Source: Flavobacterium endoglycinae (GTDB lineage: Bacteria > Bacteroidota > Bacteroidia > Flavobacteriales > Flavobacteriaceae). From it: a stretch of DNA of 64,000 nucleotides. The notes under the pieces were generated by a model that was not told the DNA's origin, searched no databases, and saw nothing but the letters and a program-made list of their open reading frames with translations. Location: the NCBI RefSeq assembly GCF_017352115.1, contig NZ_CP071448.1, positions 2,069,001 through 2,133,000 on the forward strand, written 5' to 3'. Positions 1 through 8,242 of this stretch are shown here, piece after piece (within the stretch, counting starts at the first letter, position 1; each line of letters opens with the position of its first letter). The translations under genes and the position numbers were made by a program.

Positions 1-1
1 A

Positions 2-595
2 ATGGATTTTTTATATCCAAACCCGAACAACATTTTAGTTTTTGCCGAAAACCACGATACAGATCGTATGAATCATAATTTCAAATACGATTTACCAAAG
101 TACAAACTGGCAATGACTTTACTAGCTACAGTTCGCGGAATCCCGCAGATTTATTACGGCTCAGAAATTGGAATGGGCGGTGATAAAGGCAAAGGCGGAG
201 ATGCCGATATTCGTCAGGATTTCCCAGGCGGATGGGCTGGCGACAAAAACAACGCTTTTACAAAAGAAGGAAGAACTCCAGAACAAGCGGCGTTTTTTGA
301 TTTCAGTTCAAAATTATTCAGATGGAGAAAAACAAACGAAGCAGTTCATTTCGGAAAAATGACACATTATATTCCTGAAAATAATACCTATGTATATTTC
401 AGATATACCGATGCTAAAACCGTTATGGTCGTATTCAATAATAATGCAAAAGAGCAAGTTGTAAAAACAAGCCGTTTCAAAGAAAGCATCAAAAACTTCA
501 AATCAGGAAAAGATGTTATTACAGGAAAAACATTCGATTTAGCTTCTGAAATTACGCTCGAACCAAAATCAGCTCTGGTTTTAGAATTGGAATAA
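2..595 (+). CDS. GH13 maltodextrin-degrading enzyme, C-terminal part only
   Basis: This is the 3' part of a glycoside hydrolase family 13 enzyme; the true start lies before the window, so the ATG at base 2 is an internal Met. Visible are conserved region IV (ENHDTDR, residues 16-22, with the His-Asp pair that stabilises the transition state), the GIPQIYYGSEIGM segment closing the barrel, and a C-terminal beta-sandwich of about 90 residues like the cyclomaltodextrinase C domain. Family knowledge points to SusA/neopullulanase-type hydrolysis of maltodextrins. A second GH13 gene follows on the same strand, so both probably belong to a starch-use locus. The exact substrate cannot be told from this part. 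Confidence 0.85.
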   Translation: MDFLYPNPNNILVFAENHDTDRMNHNFKYDLPKYKLAMTLLATVRGIPQIYYGSEIGMGGDKGKGGDADIRQDFPGGWAGDKNNAFTKEGRTPEQAAFFDFSSKLFRWRKTNEAVHFGKMTHYIPENNTYVYFRYTDAKTVMVVFNNNAKEQVVKTSRFKESIKNFKSGKDVITGKTFDLASEITLEPKSALVLELE

Positions 596-815
596 AACTT
601 TATTTAAACACGTAGAAACATAGATTTTCCAGCTCAACAAAAGGCGTTTCACTTATTTTAAATAAACATAGTTTTTAGTATTTAAGCTATGTGTTAATGA
701 TTGAAATCATTTTCTTTAAATCTTTTCAAGACAAAGTAAAGCCTATGATTCTATGTGCTCAAAAATATTTTCAGCTACAAATTCAAGTTTTTTATCCCAA
801 AAATGGTCAAAAAAT

Positions 816-833
816 AATTCGTGAATTCGTGGC
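816..833 (+). repeat. Dispersed 18-bp repeat, copy 1
   Basis: AATTCGTGAATTCGTGGC lies in the spacer just before the lipoprotein amylase start. The same 18 bases occur at 2574-2591 and 3373-3390, and inverted at 2530-2547, always between genes. Confidence 0.8.
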
Positions 834-852
834 GGAAATTTATAGCCATGTT

Positions 853-2520
853 ATGAAAAAATACGCTTTCCTTTTTTTATCTTTAGTATTCATAATTACG
901 GGTTGTTCTGGCTCAAAATCAGTTACAATGAATAACGAAAATACTTCGAAAACACCTTTCGTTTGGGAAGGAGCAAATGTTTATTTTTTACTTACAGACC
1001 GTTTTTACAACGGCGACAAATCAAACGATTTAAATTTCAATCGAACCAAGACTCCAGGAAAACTGCGCGGATTTGAAGGCGGAGACATTATCGGAATCAC
1101 TAAAAAAATCGAAGAAGGCTATTTCGAAAAATTAGGAATCAATGCCATTTGGCTTACGCCAATTGTCGAGCAGATTCATGATGGCGTTGACGAAGGAACC
1201 GGATTGAGTTATGGTTTTCACGGCTATTGGGCAAGAGATTGGACTGCTCTAGATCCAAACTTTGGGACAAAAGAAGATTTAGCCAATTTGGTAAAAAAAG
1301 CGCATGAACGAGGAGTCAGAATAGTTTTAGATGGCGTAATCAATCATACAGGTCCAGTAACTCCAGAAGATCCCGTTTGGCCTTCTGATTGGGTAAGAAC
1401 TGGCGTGGTCTGCGATTACAAATCATTTGAAAATACTACAATGTGTACTTTGGTGGAAAATCTTCCAGATGTAAAAACCGAAAGCACTCAAAATGTGGAA
1501 TTACCTCCTTTCTTAATTGAAAAATGGAAAAAAGAAGGCCGTTACGAAAAAGAAATTGCTTCTTTAAATGAATTCTTCAAAAGAACAGGTTACCCGAGAA
1601 GTCCGAAATATTACATCATAAAATGGCTTACCGATTACATTCTGGAATTCGGAATTGACGGTTACCGTGCCGACACTGTAAAACATACTGAAGAAGGCGT
1701 TTGGGCGGATTTTAAAAAAGAATGCGATTATGCTTTTGAAACTTGGAAAAAACACCACCCTTTACAAGTTCTAGATAAAAATCCATTTTATACAATCGCT
1801 GAAGTTTACGGTTACGGAATAAGCGGCGGACAGGATTATGATTTTGGAGATCGAAAAGTCAATTATTTTCAGAACGGCTTCAACAGCATGATTAATTTTG
1901 AATTTAAATGGAATGCCGCTCAAAGCGATTATGAAACCTTATTTTCGAAATATTCAAATCATTTAAATAACGAATTAAAAGGATATTCAGTTTTGAATTA
2001 TGTTTCTTCTCACGACGACGGACAGCCTTTTGATGCCAATCGGGTGAAAGGTTTTGAAGCAGGAACAAAACTTTTGCTTTCACCAGGAATGTCACAAGTG
2101 TATTACGGAGACGAATCGAATCGTTCTTTGGTTGTGGAAGGAACTCAAGGCGATGCCACTTTACGTTCCAACATGAATTGGGACGATATTGAAAACAATC
2201 CTGATACAAAATTCATGCTTTTACACTGGCAGAAATTAGGTCAGTTTAGAAGAAATCACCCTGCGGTTGGCGCTGGAATTCATACACAATTAAGCAGTCA
2301 GCCGTATTTGTTTTCAAGAACTTATTCTAGAGGATCATATACTGATAAAGTACTAATTGGTTTAGATTTATCTGAAGGTCGTAAAGAACTGTCTGTGTAT
2401 TCTCTTTTCGAAAACGGAACTAAATTACGTGATGGTTTTTCTAATCAGCAAACAGAAGTTATTGATGGAAAAGTAATTATCGACAGCGAATTTGGAATTG
2501 TTTTGCTCGAAAAAATTTAA
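853..2520 (+). CDS. Alpha-amylase, GH13 family lipoprotein
   Basis: This is a 555-residue GH13 alpha-amylase anchored as a lipoprotein. The start at 853 is chosen because it opens a signal peptide (MKKYAFLFL...) ending in the lipobox ITGC; the longer frame upstream from 691 runs through a dispersed repeat and has no coding character. GH13 regions are clear: region I DGVINH (about residue 160), region II GYRADTVKH with nucleophile Asp274, acid/base Glu317 in AEVYG, and region IV SHDD (His387, Asp388). It probably cleaves starch or long maltodextrins at the cell surface or in the periplasm, feeding the enzyme encoded upstream. Outer-surface placement is an inference from the lipobox only. Confidence 0.92.
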   Translation: MKKYAFLFLSLVFIITGCSGSKSVTMNNENTSKTPFVWEGANVYFLLTDRFYNGDKSNDLNFNRTKTPGKLRGFEGGDIIGITKKIEEGYFEKLGINAIWLTPIVEQIHDGVDEGTGLSYGFHGYWARDWTALDPNFGTKEDLANLVKKAHERGVRIVLDGVINHTGPVTPEDPVWPSDWVRTGVVCDYKSFENTTMCTLVENLPDVKTESTQNVELPPFLIEKWKKEGRYEKEIASLNEFFKRTGYPRSPKYYIIKWLTDYILEFGIDGYRADTVKHTEEGVWADFKKECDYAFETWKKHHPLQVLDKNPFYTIAEVYGYGISGGQDYDFGDRKVNYFQNGFNSMINFEFKWNAAQSDYETLFSKYSNHLNNELKGYSVLNYVSSHDDGQPFDANRVKGFEAGTKLLLSPGMSQVYYGDESNRSLVVEGTQGDATLRSNMNWDDIENNPDTKFMLLHWQKLGQFRRNHPAVGAGIHTQLSSQPYLFSRTYSRGSYTDKVLIGLDLSEGRKELSVYSLFENGTKLRDGFSNQQTEVIDGKVIIDSEFGIVLLEKI

Positions 2521-2529
2521 AGTTTTTCC

Positions 2530-2591
2530 GCCACGAATTCACGAATTATTTTTTGACAATCTTCAGAAATAAAAATTCGTGAATTCGTGGC
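2530..2591. terminator. Inverted pair of the 18-bp repeat, terminator-like
   Basis: An inverted copy (2530-2547) and a direct copy (2574-2591) of AATTCGTGAATTCGTGGC face each other across a 26-base loop just after the amylase stop codon. The transcript could fold into a long stem. The position fits transcription termination or mRNA 3' protection, but the tail after the stem is not a clean U-run. Confidence 0.5.
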
Positions 2592-2641
2592 TATTATTTT
2601 CCTCTGCAACTTTGTACCTTTGTACCTCTGAACCTAGAAAA

Positions 2642-3325
2642 ATGAATATTCTAAAAATAGCTCATAGAGGTGCAAAAGCATACGAACCTGAAAATACACT
2701 TCAAGCTTTTCAAAAAGCCTTAGATTTACATTCAGACGGAATCGAACTGGACGTTCACCTAAGCGCTGACGGACATATTATCGTAATTCATGACGAAACT
2801 ATAGACAGAACAACTAATGGAAAAGGTTTGGTAAATACTTTTTCATTATCTGAATTAAAATCGTTTCTGATTGATGAAAAATACCAAATTCCAACTTTAA
2901 ATGAAGTTTTTGATTTGGTTGACAAAAAATGTCTGATCAATATTGAATTAAAAGGTTTAGGAACTGCTCCTAAAGTTGTTCGGTTAATTGAAGAATATAT
3001 TTCAGAAAAAAAATGGAATTACAATAATTTTATAATTTCAAGTTTCGAGTGGAATATGCTTCAGGAAACTTCAATTTTAAATCCAAATATCCCAATTGGC
3101 GTTTTAACAGAAGAAAATGTTGAAACTGCTTTGGCTTTCGCCGAATCGATAAAAGCAAAAGCAATTAACCCAGATTTTCAGTTATTGAATAAAGAAAATG
3201 TCCAGCAAATTCAAGAAAAAGGATTCTTAGTTTTTCCTTGGACAGTAAACTCAGAAGAAGACATTCAAAAAGTAAAAAGTTATCAAGTAAACGGAATTAT
3301 CTCTGATAATCCAGACAAAATATAA
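2642..3325 (+). CDS. Glycerophosphodiester phosphodiesterase
   Basis: A 227-residue GDPD-family enzyme that hydrolyses glycerophosphodiesters to glycerol-3-phosphate and an alcohol. The signature IAHRGAKAYEPENT is at residues 6-19 with catalytic His8 and Arg9, followed by metal-binding ELDVH and the second catalytic His in IHDETIDRTTNG (near residue 50). The start at 2642 is chosen because the GDPD fold begins immediately; the frame is open further upstream but would add low-complexity residues. No signal peptide is seen, so it is likely cytoplasmic. It sits between two intergenic repeat copies and is probably transcribed alone or with its downstream neighbours. Confidence 0.9.
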   Translation: MNILKIAHRGAKAYEPENTLQAFQKALDLHSDGIELDVHLSADGHIIVIHDETIDRTTNGKGLVNTFSLSELKSFLIDEKYQIPTLNEVFDLVDKKCLINIELKGLGTAPKVVRLIEEYISEKKWNYNNFIISSFEWNMLQETSILNPNIPIGVLTEENVETALAFAESIKAKAINPDFQLLNKENVQQIQEKGFLVFPWTVNSEEDIQKVKSYQVNGIISDNPDKI

Positions 3326-3372
3326 TAATAGCCACGAGAAACTTTGTCAAAGTTGTACAGAGTTCAATAAAT

Positions 3373-3390
3373 AATTCGTGAATTCGTGGC
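3373..3390 (+). repeat. Dispersed 18-bp repeat, copy 4
   Basis: Exact copy of AATTCGTGAATTCGTGGC, 12 bases before the flavoprotein start. A half-copy in inverted orientation (GCCACGA) is at 3331-3337, so this spacer also holds a degenerate inverted pair. Confidence 0.75.
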
Positions 3391-3402
3391 GAAAACTAAA
3401 AT

Positions 3403-4638
3403 ATGATTAAAAATTTCGACATCATCATCGTTGGCGGAGGCGCTGCTGGTTTTTTTACCGCAATTAATATTGCCGAGAAAAGCCCGAAACTGAAAATCGC
3501 TATTTTAGAAAGAGGAAAAGAAGTGCTTTCTAAAGTCCGCATTTCGGGTGGCGGACGATGTAACGTTACGCACGCTTGCTTTGAACCCAACGAATTAGTG
3601 AAATTCTATCCGCGTGGCGAAAAAGAACTTCGCGGACCGTTTCATCAATTCTGCTCAGGAGATACAATTGAATGGTTTGAAAAACACGGTGTCGAATTGA
3701 AAATCGAAGAAGACGGCAGAATGTTTCCCGTTTCAAATTCGTCGCAAACTATAATTGACTGCTTTTTAAAAGCAACTGAAAAATTAGGCATAAAAGTACT
3801 TACGGGACAAAGTGTACAGTCGATTTTCAAAAAAGAAAATCACTGGAAAATTGATACACAAAACGAAAACTTTGCTGCTGAAAAATTGATTATGGCAACT
3901 GGAAGCAATCCCAAAATTTGGGAGATGCTTCAAGAACATGGTCATGCTATTGTAAGCCCTGTTCCTTCCCTATTTACTTTCAATATCAAAGATTCTAGAA
4001 TAAAAGAATTACCAGGAGTTGCTGCAAATGTTACCATAAATGTAAAAGATACCAAATTAGAATCGACAGGACCTTTGTTAATCACGCATTGGGGAATGAG
4101 CGGACCGGCAATTTTGAAACTTTCAGCTTGGGGCGCACGCATTCTGCACGATAAAAATTATCAGTTTACGATTTTTGTGAATTGGTTAAATGATGTCGAT
4201 TATGAAGATGCTGAAAAAATTCTAAAAGACCTTAAACAAGAACACGCTAAAAAAGCAGTTTCTAAAAAATCACCTTTTGACTTCCCGAATCGTTTGTGGG
4301 AAAGTTTGGTTTTGGCTTCAGGAATTGATTCTGACTCGAGCGACAGCGAACAGGCGAAGCAAACAAAATGGGCGGATTTATCTAAAAACCAATTGCAGAA
4401 TCTGACTTTGCAATTAACAAAAGCCGAATTTAAAGTCAACGGCAAAAGTACTTTTAAGGAAGAATTTGTAACCGCTGGCGGAATCGATTTAAAGGAAATC
4501 AACTTTAAAACAATGGAAAGCAAAATTCACGAAAACCTTTATTTTGCTGGTGAAATTGTCAATATCGATGCCATTACAGGCGGATTTAATTTTCAGAATG
4601 CCTGGACAAGCGGGTTTATTCTGGCTCAAAATATGTAA
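3403..4638 (+). CDS. HI0933-family FAD-dependent oxidoreductase
   Basis: A 411-residue flavoprotein of the HI0933/BaiN type. The N-terminal FAD-binding Rossmann motif GGGAAGFF is at residues 11-18, followed by the family signature SGGGRCNVTH near residue 48, and a C-terminal GEIVNIDAITGGFNFQNAW segment that closes the FAD site. The family's reaction is poorly defined; members have been linked to NAD(P)H-dependent reductions. A stretch rich in Ser, Asp and Gln (about residues 307-319) looks like a low-conservation insertion. A HAD phosphatase gene starts 6 bases after the stop, so the two are probably co-transcribed. Confidence 0.85.
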   Translation: MIKNFDIIIVGGGAAGFFTAINIAEKSPKLKIAILERGKEVLSKVRISGGGRCNVTHACFEPNELVKFYPRGEKELRGPFHQFCSGDTIEWFEKHGVELKIEEDGRMFPVSNSSQTIIDCFLKATEKLGIKVLTGQSVQSIFKKENHWKIDTQNENFAAEKLIMATGSNPKIWEMLQEHGHAIVSPVPSLFTFNIKDSRIKELPGVAANVTINVKDTKLESTGPLLITHWGMSGPAILKLSAWGARILHDKNYQFTIFVNWLNDVDYEDAEKILKDLKQEHAKKAVSKKSPFDFPNRLWESLVLASGIDSDSSDSEQAKQTKWADLSKNQLQNLTLQLTKAEFKVNGKSTFKEEFVTAGGIDLKEINFKTMESKIHENLYFAGEIVNIDAITGGFNFQNAWTSGFILAQNM

Positions 4639-4644
4639 TGCAAC

Positions 4645-5292
4645 ATGAAATTTAAAGGAATTATTTTTGATTTAGACGGCACATTAGTCAATTCGTTAGA
4701 AGACATTTCAGATGCGATGAACAAAGTGCTACAAGGTCTAAATTTCCCAACTCATACTTACGATACGTATCAATATTTTATTGGAAGCGGATTGCGAAAT
4801 TTGGTTAGCAAAGCACTTCCTTCAACCAACAATTCAGACGAACAGATTGAAATTTGTTTTGAATGTATGATAAACGAATATCGTGAAATCTGCACCCTGA
4901 AAACAAAACCTTATGATGGAATTGTGGAATTGTTAGAAAATCTGACTTCACAAAACATTAAAATGGCGGTTTTCTCTAATAAAGCTGATGAATTGACGAA
5001 GAAAATAGCATCAGAAATATTTCCAAATCATTTTGATATAGCGGTTGGTTTAAGCACAGAAGCGCTAAAAAAACCAAATCCTTTTGAGGCTTTAGCAATT
5101 GGCAAAAAATGGAATTTAAACCCCGAAGAAATTCTTTTTGTGGGCGATTCTGATATCGATATGCAAACAGCTGTAAATGCCAACATGTTTCCTGTAGGCG
5201 TTACTTGGGGCTACAGAACCGAAGAAGAATTAAAAAACAGCGGTGCAAAACTGGTTGTGAATAAAGCTTCCGAATTAATTGAAATTTTATAA
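4645..5292 (+). CDS. HAD hydrolase, phosphoglycolate phosphatase-like
   Basis: A 215-residue haloacid-dehalogenase phosphatase. Motif I DLDGTLVNS (residues 9-17) gives the nucleophile Asp9 and acid/base Asp11. Motif II is the FSN of AVFSNKADE, motif III the Lys in KKPNP, and motif IV GDSDIDMQTA. The alpha-helical cap between motifs I and II has the size of the Gph/PGMB subgroup. The substrate is unknown; phosphoglycolate or another small phosphate ester is plausible. It follows the flavoprotein by 6 bases and precedes the Crp-like regulator by 1 base, suggesting one transcript. Confidence 0.85.
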   Translation: MKFKGIIFDLDGTLVNSLEDISDAMNKVLQGLNFPTHTYDTYQYFIGSGLRNLVSKALPSTNNSDEQIEICFECMINEYREICTLKTKPYDGIVELLENLTSQNIKMAVFSNKADELTKKIASEIFPNHFDIAVGLSTEALKKPNPFEALAIGKKWNLNPEEILFVGDSDIDMQTAVNANMFPVGVTWGYRTEEELKNSGAKLVVNKASELIEIL

Positions 5293-5293
5293 A

Positions 5294-5866
5294 ATGAATT
5301 CTTTATTACAAAAACAAATTACAGCAATTGCCCCTTTTTCTGAAAATGAAATTGAGACAATTGCTTCTTGTTTTGAATATCAAAAGTTTAATGCCAAACA
5401 ATATCTTTCGTCAATGGGAAAAATCAGTAATAAGATTTTCTTTATTTTGAACGGATTGGCAAGAGTTTATTACTTAAAAGACGGAAAAGAAATTACGGCG
5501 TATTTAAGTACTGACGAAGGTTTTATTGCTTCTTATTCCAGTTTTATCAATCAAACGCCTTCTTTTGAGAATATTCAATGCATTGAAGATTGCGAAGTGC
5601 TTTCGATTTCTTTCGAAAAAATGCAATTTCTCTATAACGAAATTCCAAATTGGGATCGTGTCGGAAGAATTCTGGCCGAGCAGAATTACCTTTGTATGGC
5701 AGATCGCGTTTTAAAATTGCAAATGATTCCTGCCAAAGAAAAATACCAGACTTTTTTAGCTTCGGCTCCAGCCAAAATCATTCAGCGAACGCCTTTAATT
5801 TATATCGCTTCCTTTCTCGGAATTACTCCAGAATCGCTAAGCAGAATCCGCCAAGACATTTCTTAA
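5294..5866 (+). CDS. Crp/Fnr-family transcriptional regulator
   Basis: A 190-residue protein with an N-terminal cyclic-nucleotide-binding-like beta barrel (about residues 20-110) and a short C-terminal helix-turn-helix ending in LGITPESLSRIRQ. No Fnr-type cysteine cluster is visible, so an iron-sulfur sensor is unlikely; the ligand is unknown. The ATG at 5294 is preferred over an in-frame TTG five codons earlier that overlaps the phosphatase gene. In this family in Flavobacteria, members often control nearby detoxification or hydrolase genes; the metallo-hydrolase gene 60 bases downstream is a possible target (inference). Confidence 0.85.
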   Translation: MNSLLQKQITAIAPFSENEIETIASCFEYQKFNAKQYLSSMGKISNKIFFILNGLARVYYLKDGKEITAYLSTDEGFIASYSSFINQTPSFENIQCIEDCEVLSISFEKMQFLYNEIPNWDRVGRILAEQNYLCMADRVLKLQMIPAKEKYQTFLASAPAKIIQRTPLIYIASFLGITPESLSRIRQDIS

Positions 5867-5926
5867 CATTTATCAAGTGGATTGAAAAACCGAATTCGAA
5901 TCTTTGCCAAAACAAAATTTGAAAAG

Positions 5927-6592
5927 ATGAAGAATATTGCAAAAGACGTTTACCAAATCCCTTTATTTCCTAGAAACGCTATAAACTGTTATTTGATTGA
6001 AGATGTTTTAATTGATGCTGGAATTAGAAGTTCTGCTAATAAAATATTAAAAGCAATAAAAAATAAATCAGTAAATAAACACGTATTGACGCATGCTCAT
6101 GCCGATCATCAGGGAAGCAGCAAGGCAATCTGCGAAACGCTGAATATTCCACTTCTATGTAGCGAACCTGAAAAAGAATTTGCCGAAAACGGAAATGTAA
6201 TTACAGAATACCCAAATCCAAATCATATTATTTCAAAATTTCAGAAAAATTTCTGGGCTGGGAAAGGACATCCCGTTTCTCAAACTTTAAAAGAGGGAGA
6301 TCAAATAGGCGGGTTTACGGTTGTTGAAACTCCTGGACATTCAAGAGGTCATTTGTCTTTTTTTAGAGAAAAAGATGGTGTTTTAATTGTGGGCGATGTT
6401 ATGACCAATATGAATCTTTTAACCACAAAAGTTGGCCTTCACGAACCGCCTCATTTATTTACTTCAGATCAAGAAACCAATAGAAAATCAATATTAAAAT
6501 TGGCTTCACTACAACCTAAAATATTGTGTTTTGGTCACGGTCCCGTTTTATTTAACAATGGTGAATTAGAGCAATTTATTAAGAGGTTTTAA
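5927..6592 (+). CDS. Metallo-beta-lactamase-fold hydrolase
   Basis: A 221-residue MBL-fold protein. The zinc-binding signature HAHADH is at residues 56-61, followed by PGHSRGH (third metal His), GDV (bridging Asp) and GHG (last His), in the usual order. The start at 5927 places the first beta strand right at the N terminus; the frame upstream overlaps nothing conserved. Such stand-alone MBL proteins hydrolyse thioesters, lactones or related bonds; the substrate cannot be told. The 3' end overlaps the convergent TPR gene by 14 bases. Confidence 0.85.
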   Translation: MKNIAKDVYQIPLFPRNAINCYLIEDVLIDAGIRSSANKILKAIKNKSVNKHVLTHAHADHQGSSKAICETLNIPLLCSEPEKEFAENGNVITEYPNPNHIISKFQKNFWAGKGHPVSQTLKEGDQIGGFTVVETPGHSRGHLSFFREKDGVLIVGDVMTNMNLLTTKVGLHEPPHLFTSDQETNRKSILKLASLQPKILCFGHGPVLFNNGELEQFIKRF

Positions 6593-7571
6593 GTTTTTTT
6601 AATTTTTTCCATTTTAAGAAAAATACCCCTGAGCAGATTAATAATATTAAAGTGATTATTGAAAAACCGATTAATACTTCATTGAAAATATTATCATTTT
6701 TTCTTATTCTTTTTGCTAATTTATCGTTCAATGTGTCTGCATGAACAGCGCTTTCATACAATTCTTTGCCATTTTTTAGACAATACTCATTCATTTTTTC
6801 ATAACAAACGAGCAATCTCTCATTAAGTAAATTACTTTGGAAGCCATATTTTCTTGATAGCTCAAAGATTTCCGAGGTTTCACTAAATACATTTTCATTC
6901 ATTGAAGATATATTCCCTAATTCAAAAAGTAAAACAGAAATAATCTGATCTTTTGGCTTTATAAACGAAATTCTTTCATTTAACTGAAAAAATATAGCAT
7001 CTTGCAACTTTGTCAATTCTTCATCAGAAAGATTTGTCTTCGCAACAATTTCTGAACCGAAATTAGTACCAATAAAAAATTCTCCAGTTGGATTTTGAAT
7101 TTTCTTAATCTTCGCTTCCAATATTTTAATATGAAGCCATTCCGATCCTTCGTGGGAGTTTGGATTAATTTTAACAGACTTTTGAATCCATTCATAAGCC
7201 TTTTGGTTTTCTCCCATTAACTCATACAATGTTCCTATATTTGAAGCTGTTGAATATCTGTTAGGCTTAATTTTTTCAATCTCTAAATATAATTTTAATG
7301 CTTCATCATATTTTCCTTGAATGATTAAGACATAACCTTTATCAGATAAATAATCTAAATCTCTAGTTTTTTCATATCCTCTTTCAAGATCTAAAATTAA
7401 CGCTGGAAAATCTTTAATTTTAAAATTATGTCCTTTTGGCACATAATATTCTTTATGATCATGATAAACTTCAACCTTATTTTTTAATCTCTTAATGTCC
7501 CAATTCAAACAAGCAAAGGTTTTAAATGACATTAAAACCAAAACCACTAGAAAAAAATTAAATCTATTCAT
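6579..7571 (-). CDS. TPR-repeat protein, membrane-anchored
   Basis: A 330-residue protein with an N-terminal signal segment (FFLVVLVLMSFKTFA), two to three tetratricopeptide repeats (about residues 75-150, with the GKYDEALKLYLEIEKIKPN pattern), a helical middle region, and one C-terminal transmembrane helix (about 303-322) followed by a Lys-rich tail. The layout suggests a periplasmic TPR domain held at the inner membrane. No enzymatic motif is seen. TPR domains mediate protein contacts; the partner is unknown. Its end overlaps the convergent metallo-hydrolase gene by 14 bases. Confidence 0.75.
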   Translation of the reverse strand: MNRFNFFLVVLVLMSFKTFACLNWDIKRLKNKVEVYHDHKEYYVPKGHNFKIKDFPALILDLERGYEKTRDLDYLSDKGYVLIIQGKYDEALKLYLEIEKIKPNRYSTASNIGTLYELMGENQKAYEWIQKSVKINPNSHEGSEWLHIKILEAKIKKIQNPTGEFFIGTNFGSEIVAKTNLSDEELTKLQDAIFFQLNERISFIKPKDQIISVLLFELGNISSMNENVFSETSEIFELSRKYGFQSNLLNERLLVCYEKMNEYCLKNGKELYESAVHADTLNDKLAKRIRKNDNIFNEVLIGFSIITLILLICSGVFFLKWKKLKKLKTS

Positions 7572-7622
7572 AAAGTAAACGCATTGATTAAACTTGAAAC
7601 AAAGAAAACCTAAAACTTGAAA

Positions 7623-8099
7623 CTACTTATTAAGCCACCAAATACTAGCATTTAAAATTGCTGCAAAAGCAACCCAAGCTAAATATGGAATCAATAAATA
7701 ACCCGCTGTTTTATTAATCTTGATGAACTTCAAATACGTTTCATAAATCATCAGCCATAAAAGGATAATCTCGATTAAAGCTAACATTGGATTTTTCAAT
7801 CCGAAGAATAAATAAGACCAAATGGAGTTTAAAATCAATTGAATGATGAAGAAAAGCAATGCTTTCTTCACTTCTTCGGTATTTTCCTTTATTTTGTCCC
7901 AAACTAAAGCAGCTGCAACGGCCATTAAAATATAAAGTAAAGTCCAAACAGGCATAAAAATCCAATTCGGCGGATTAAAAACCGGCTTTTTCAGCAATAC
8001 ATACCACGTTTCAATACTTGGTCTTGTAACCAAACTTGCAGAATATCCTACTGTTAAACAAATAATTATAGCGATAGCGATTTTTACAAACTTATTCAT
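7623..8099 (-). CDS. tspO: TspO/MBR family membrane protein
   Basis: A 158-residue protein with five predicted transmembrane helices and the TspO pattern: PSIETWY followed by KPVFNPPNWIFMPVWTLLYILMA, then a Trp-rich C-terminal helix. TspO homologues bind tetrapyrroles and similar hydrophobic ligands. The start at 8099 is chosen because the seven codons before it in the same frame do not extend the first helix. The gene is read away from mvaD and is separated from the TPR gene by 51 bases. Confidence 0.9.
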   Translation of the reverse strand: MNKFVKIAIAIIICLTVGYSASLVTRPSIETWYVLLKKPVFNPPNWIFMPVWTLLYILMAVAAALVWDKIKENTEEVKKALLFFIIQLILNSIWSYLFFGLKNPMLALIEIILLWLMIYETYLKFIKINKTAGYLLIPYLAWVAFAAILNASIWWLNK

Positions 8100-8217
8100 G
8101 ATCTCAAATTTTGAATTCAAAAATAGGCAAAAGAAAAATTTAAACCATATAAGTTATATAAGTTCATTTTAGTAAAGCTGCTTATAATTTCTTATATGAC
8201 TTATATGGTGAAAAAAC

Positions 8218-8225
8218 TATCTTTG
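8218..8225 (+). promoter_or_regulatory. Bacteroidota -7 box upstream of mvaD
   Basis: TATCTTTG, followed by CC, matches the TAnnTTTG consensus of the primary sigma factor of Bacteroidota, 17 bases before the mvaD start codon. No convincing -33 TTTG is seen at the right distance. Confidence 0.55.
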
Positions 8226-8242
8226 CCAAAATTTTATAATTC

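Noticed and set aside
2..4. True start codon of the first GH13 gene
   Set aside because: The protein begins in the middle of the catalytic barrel, so the gene must start before the window.
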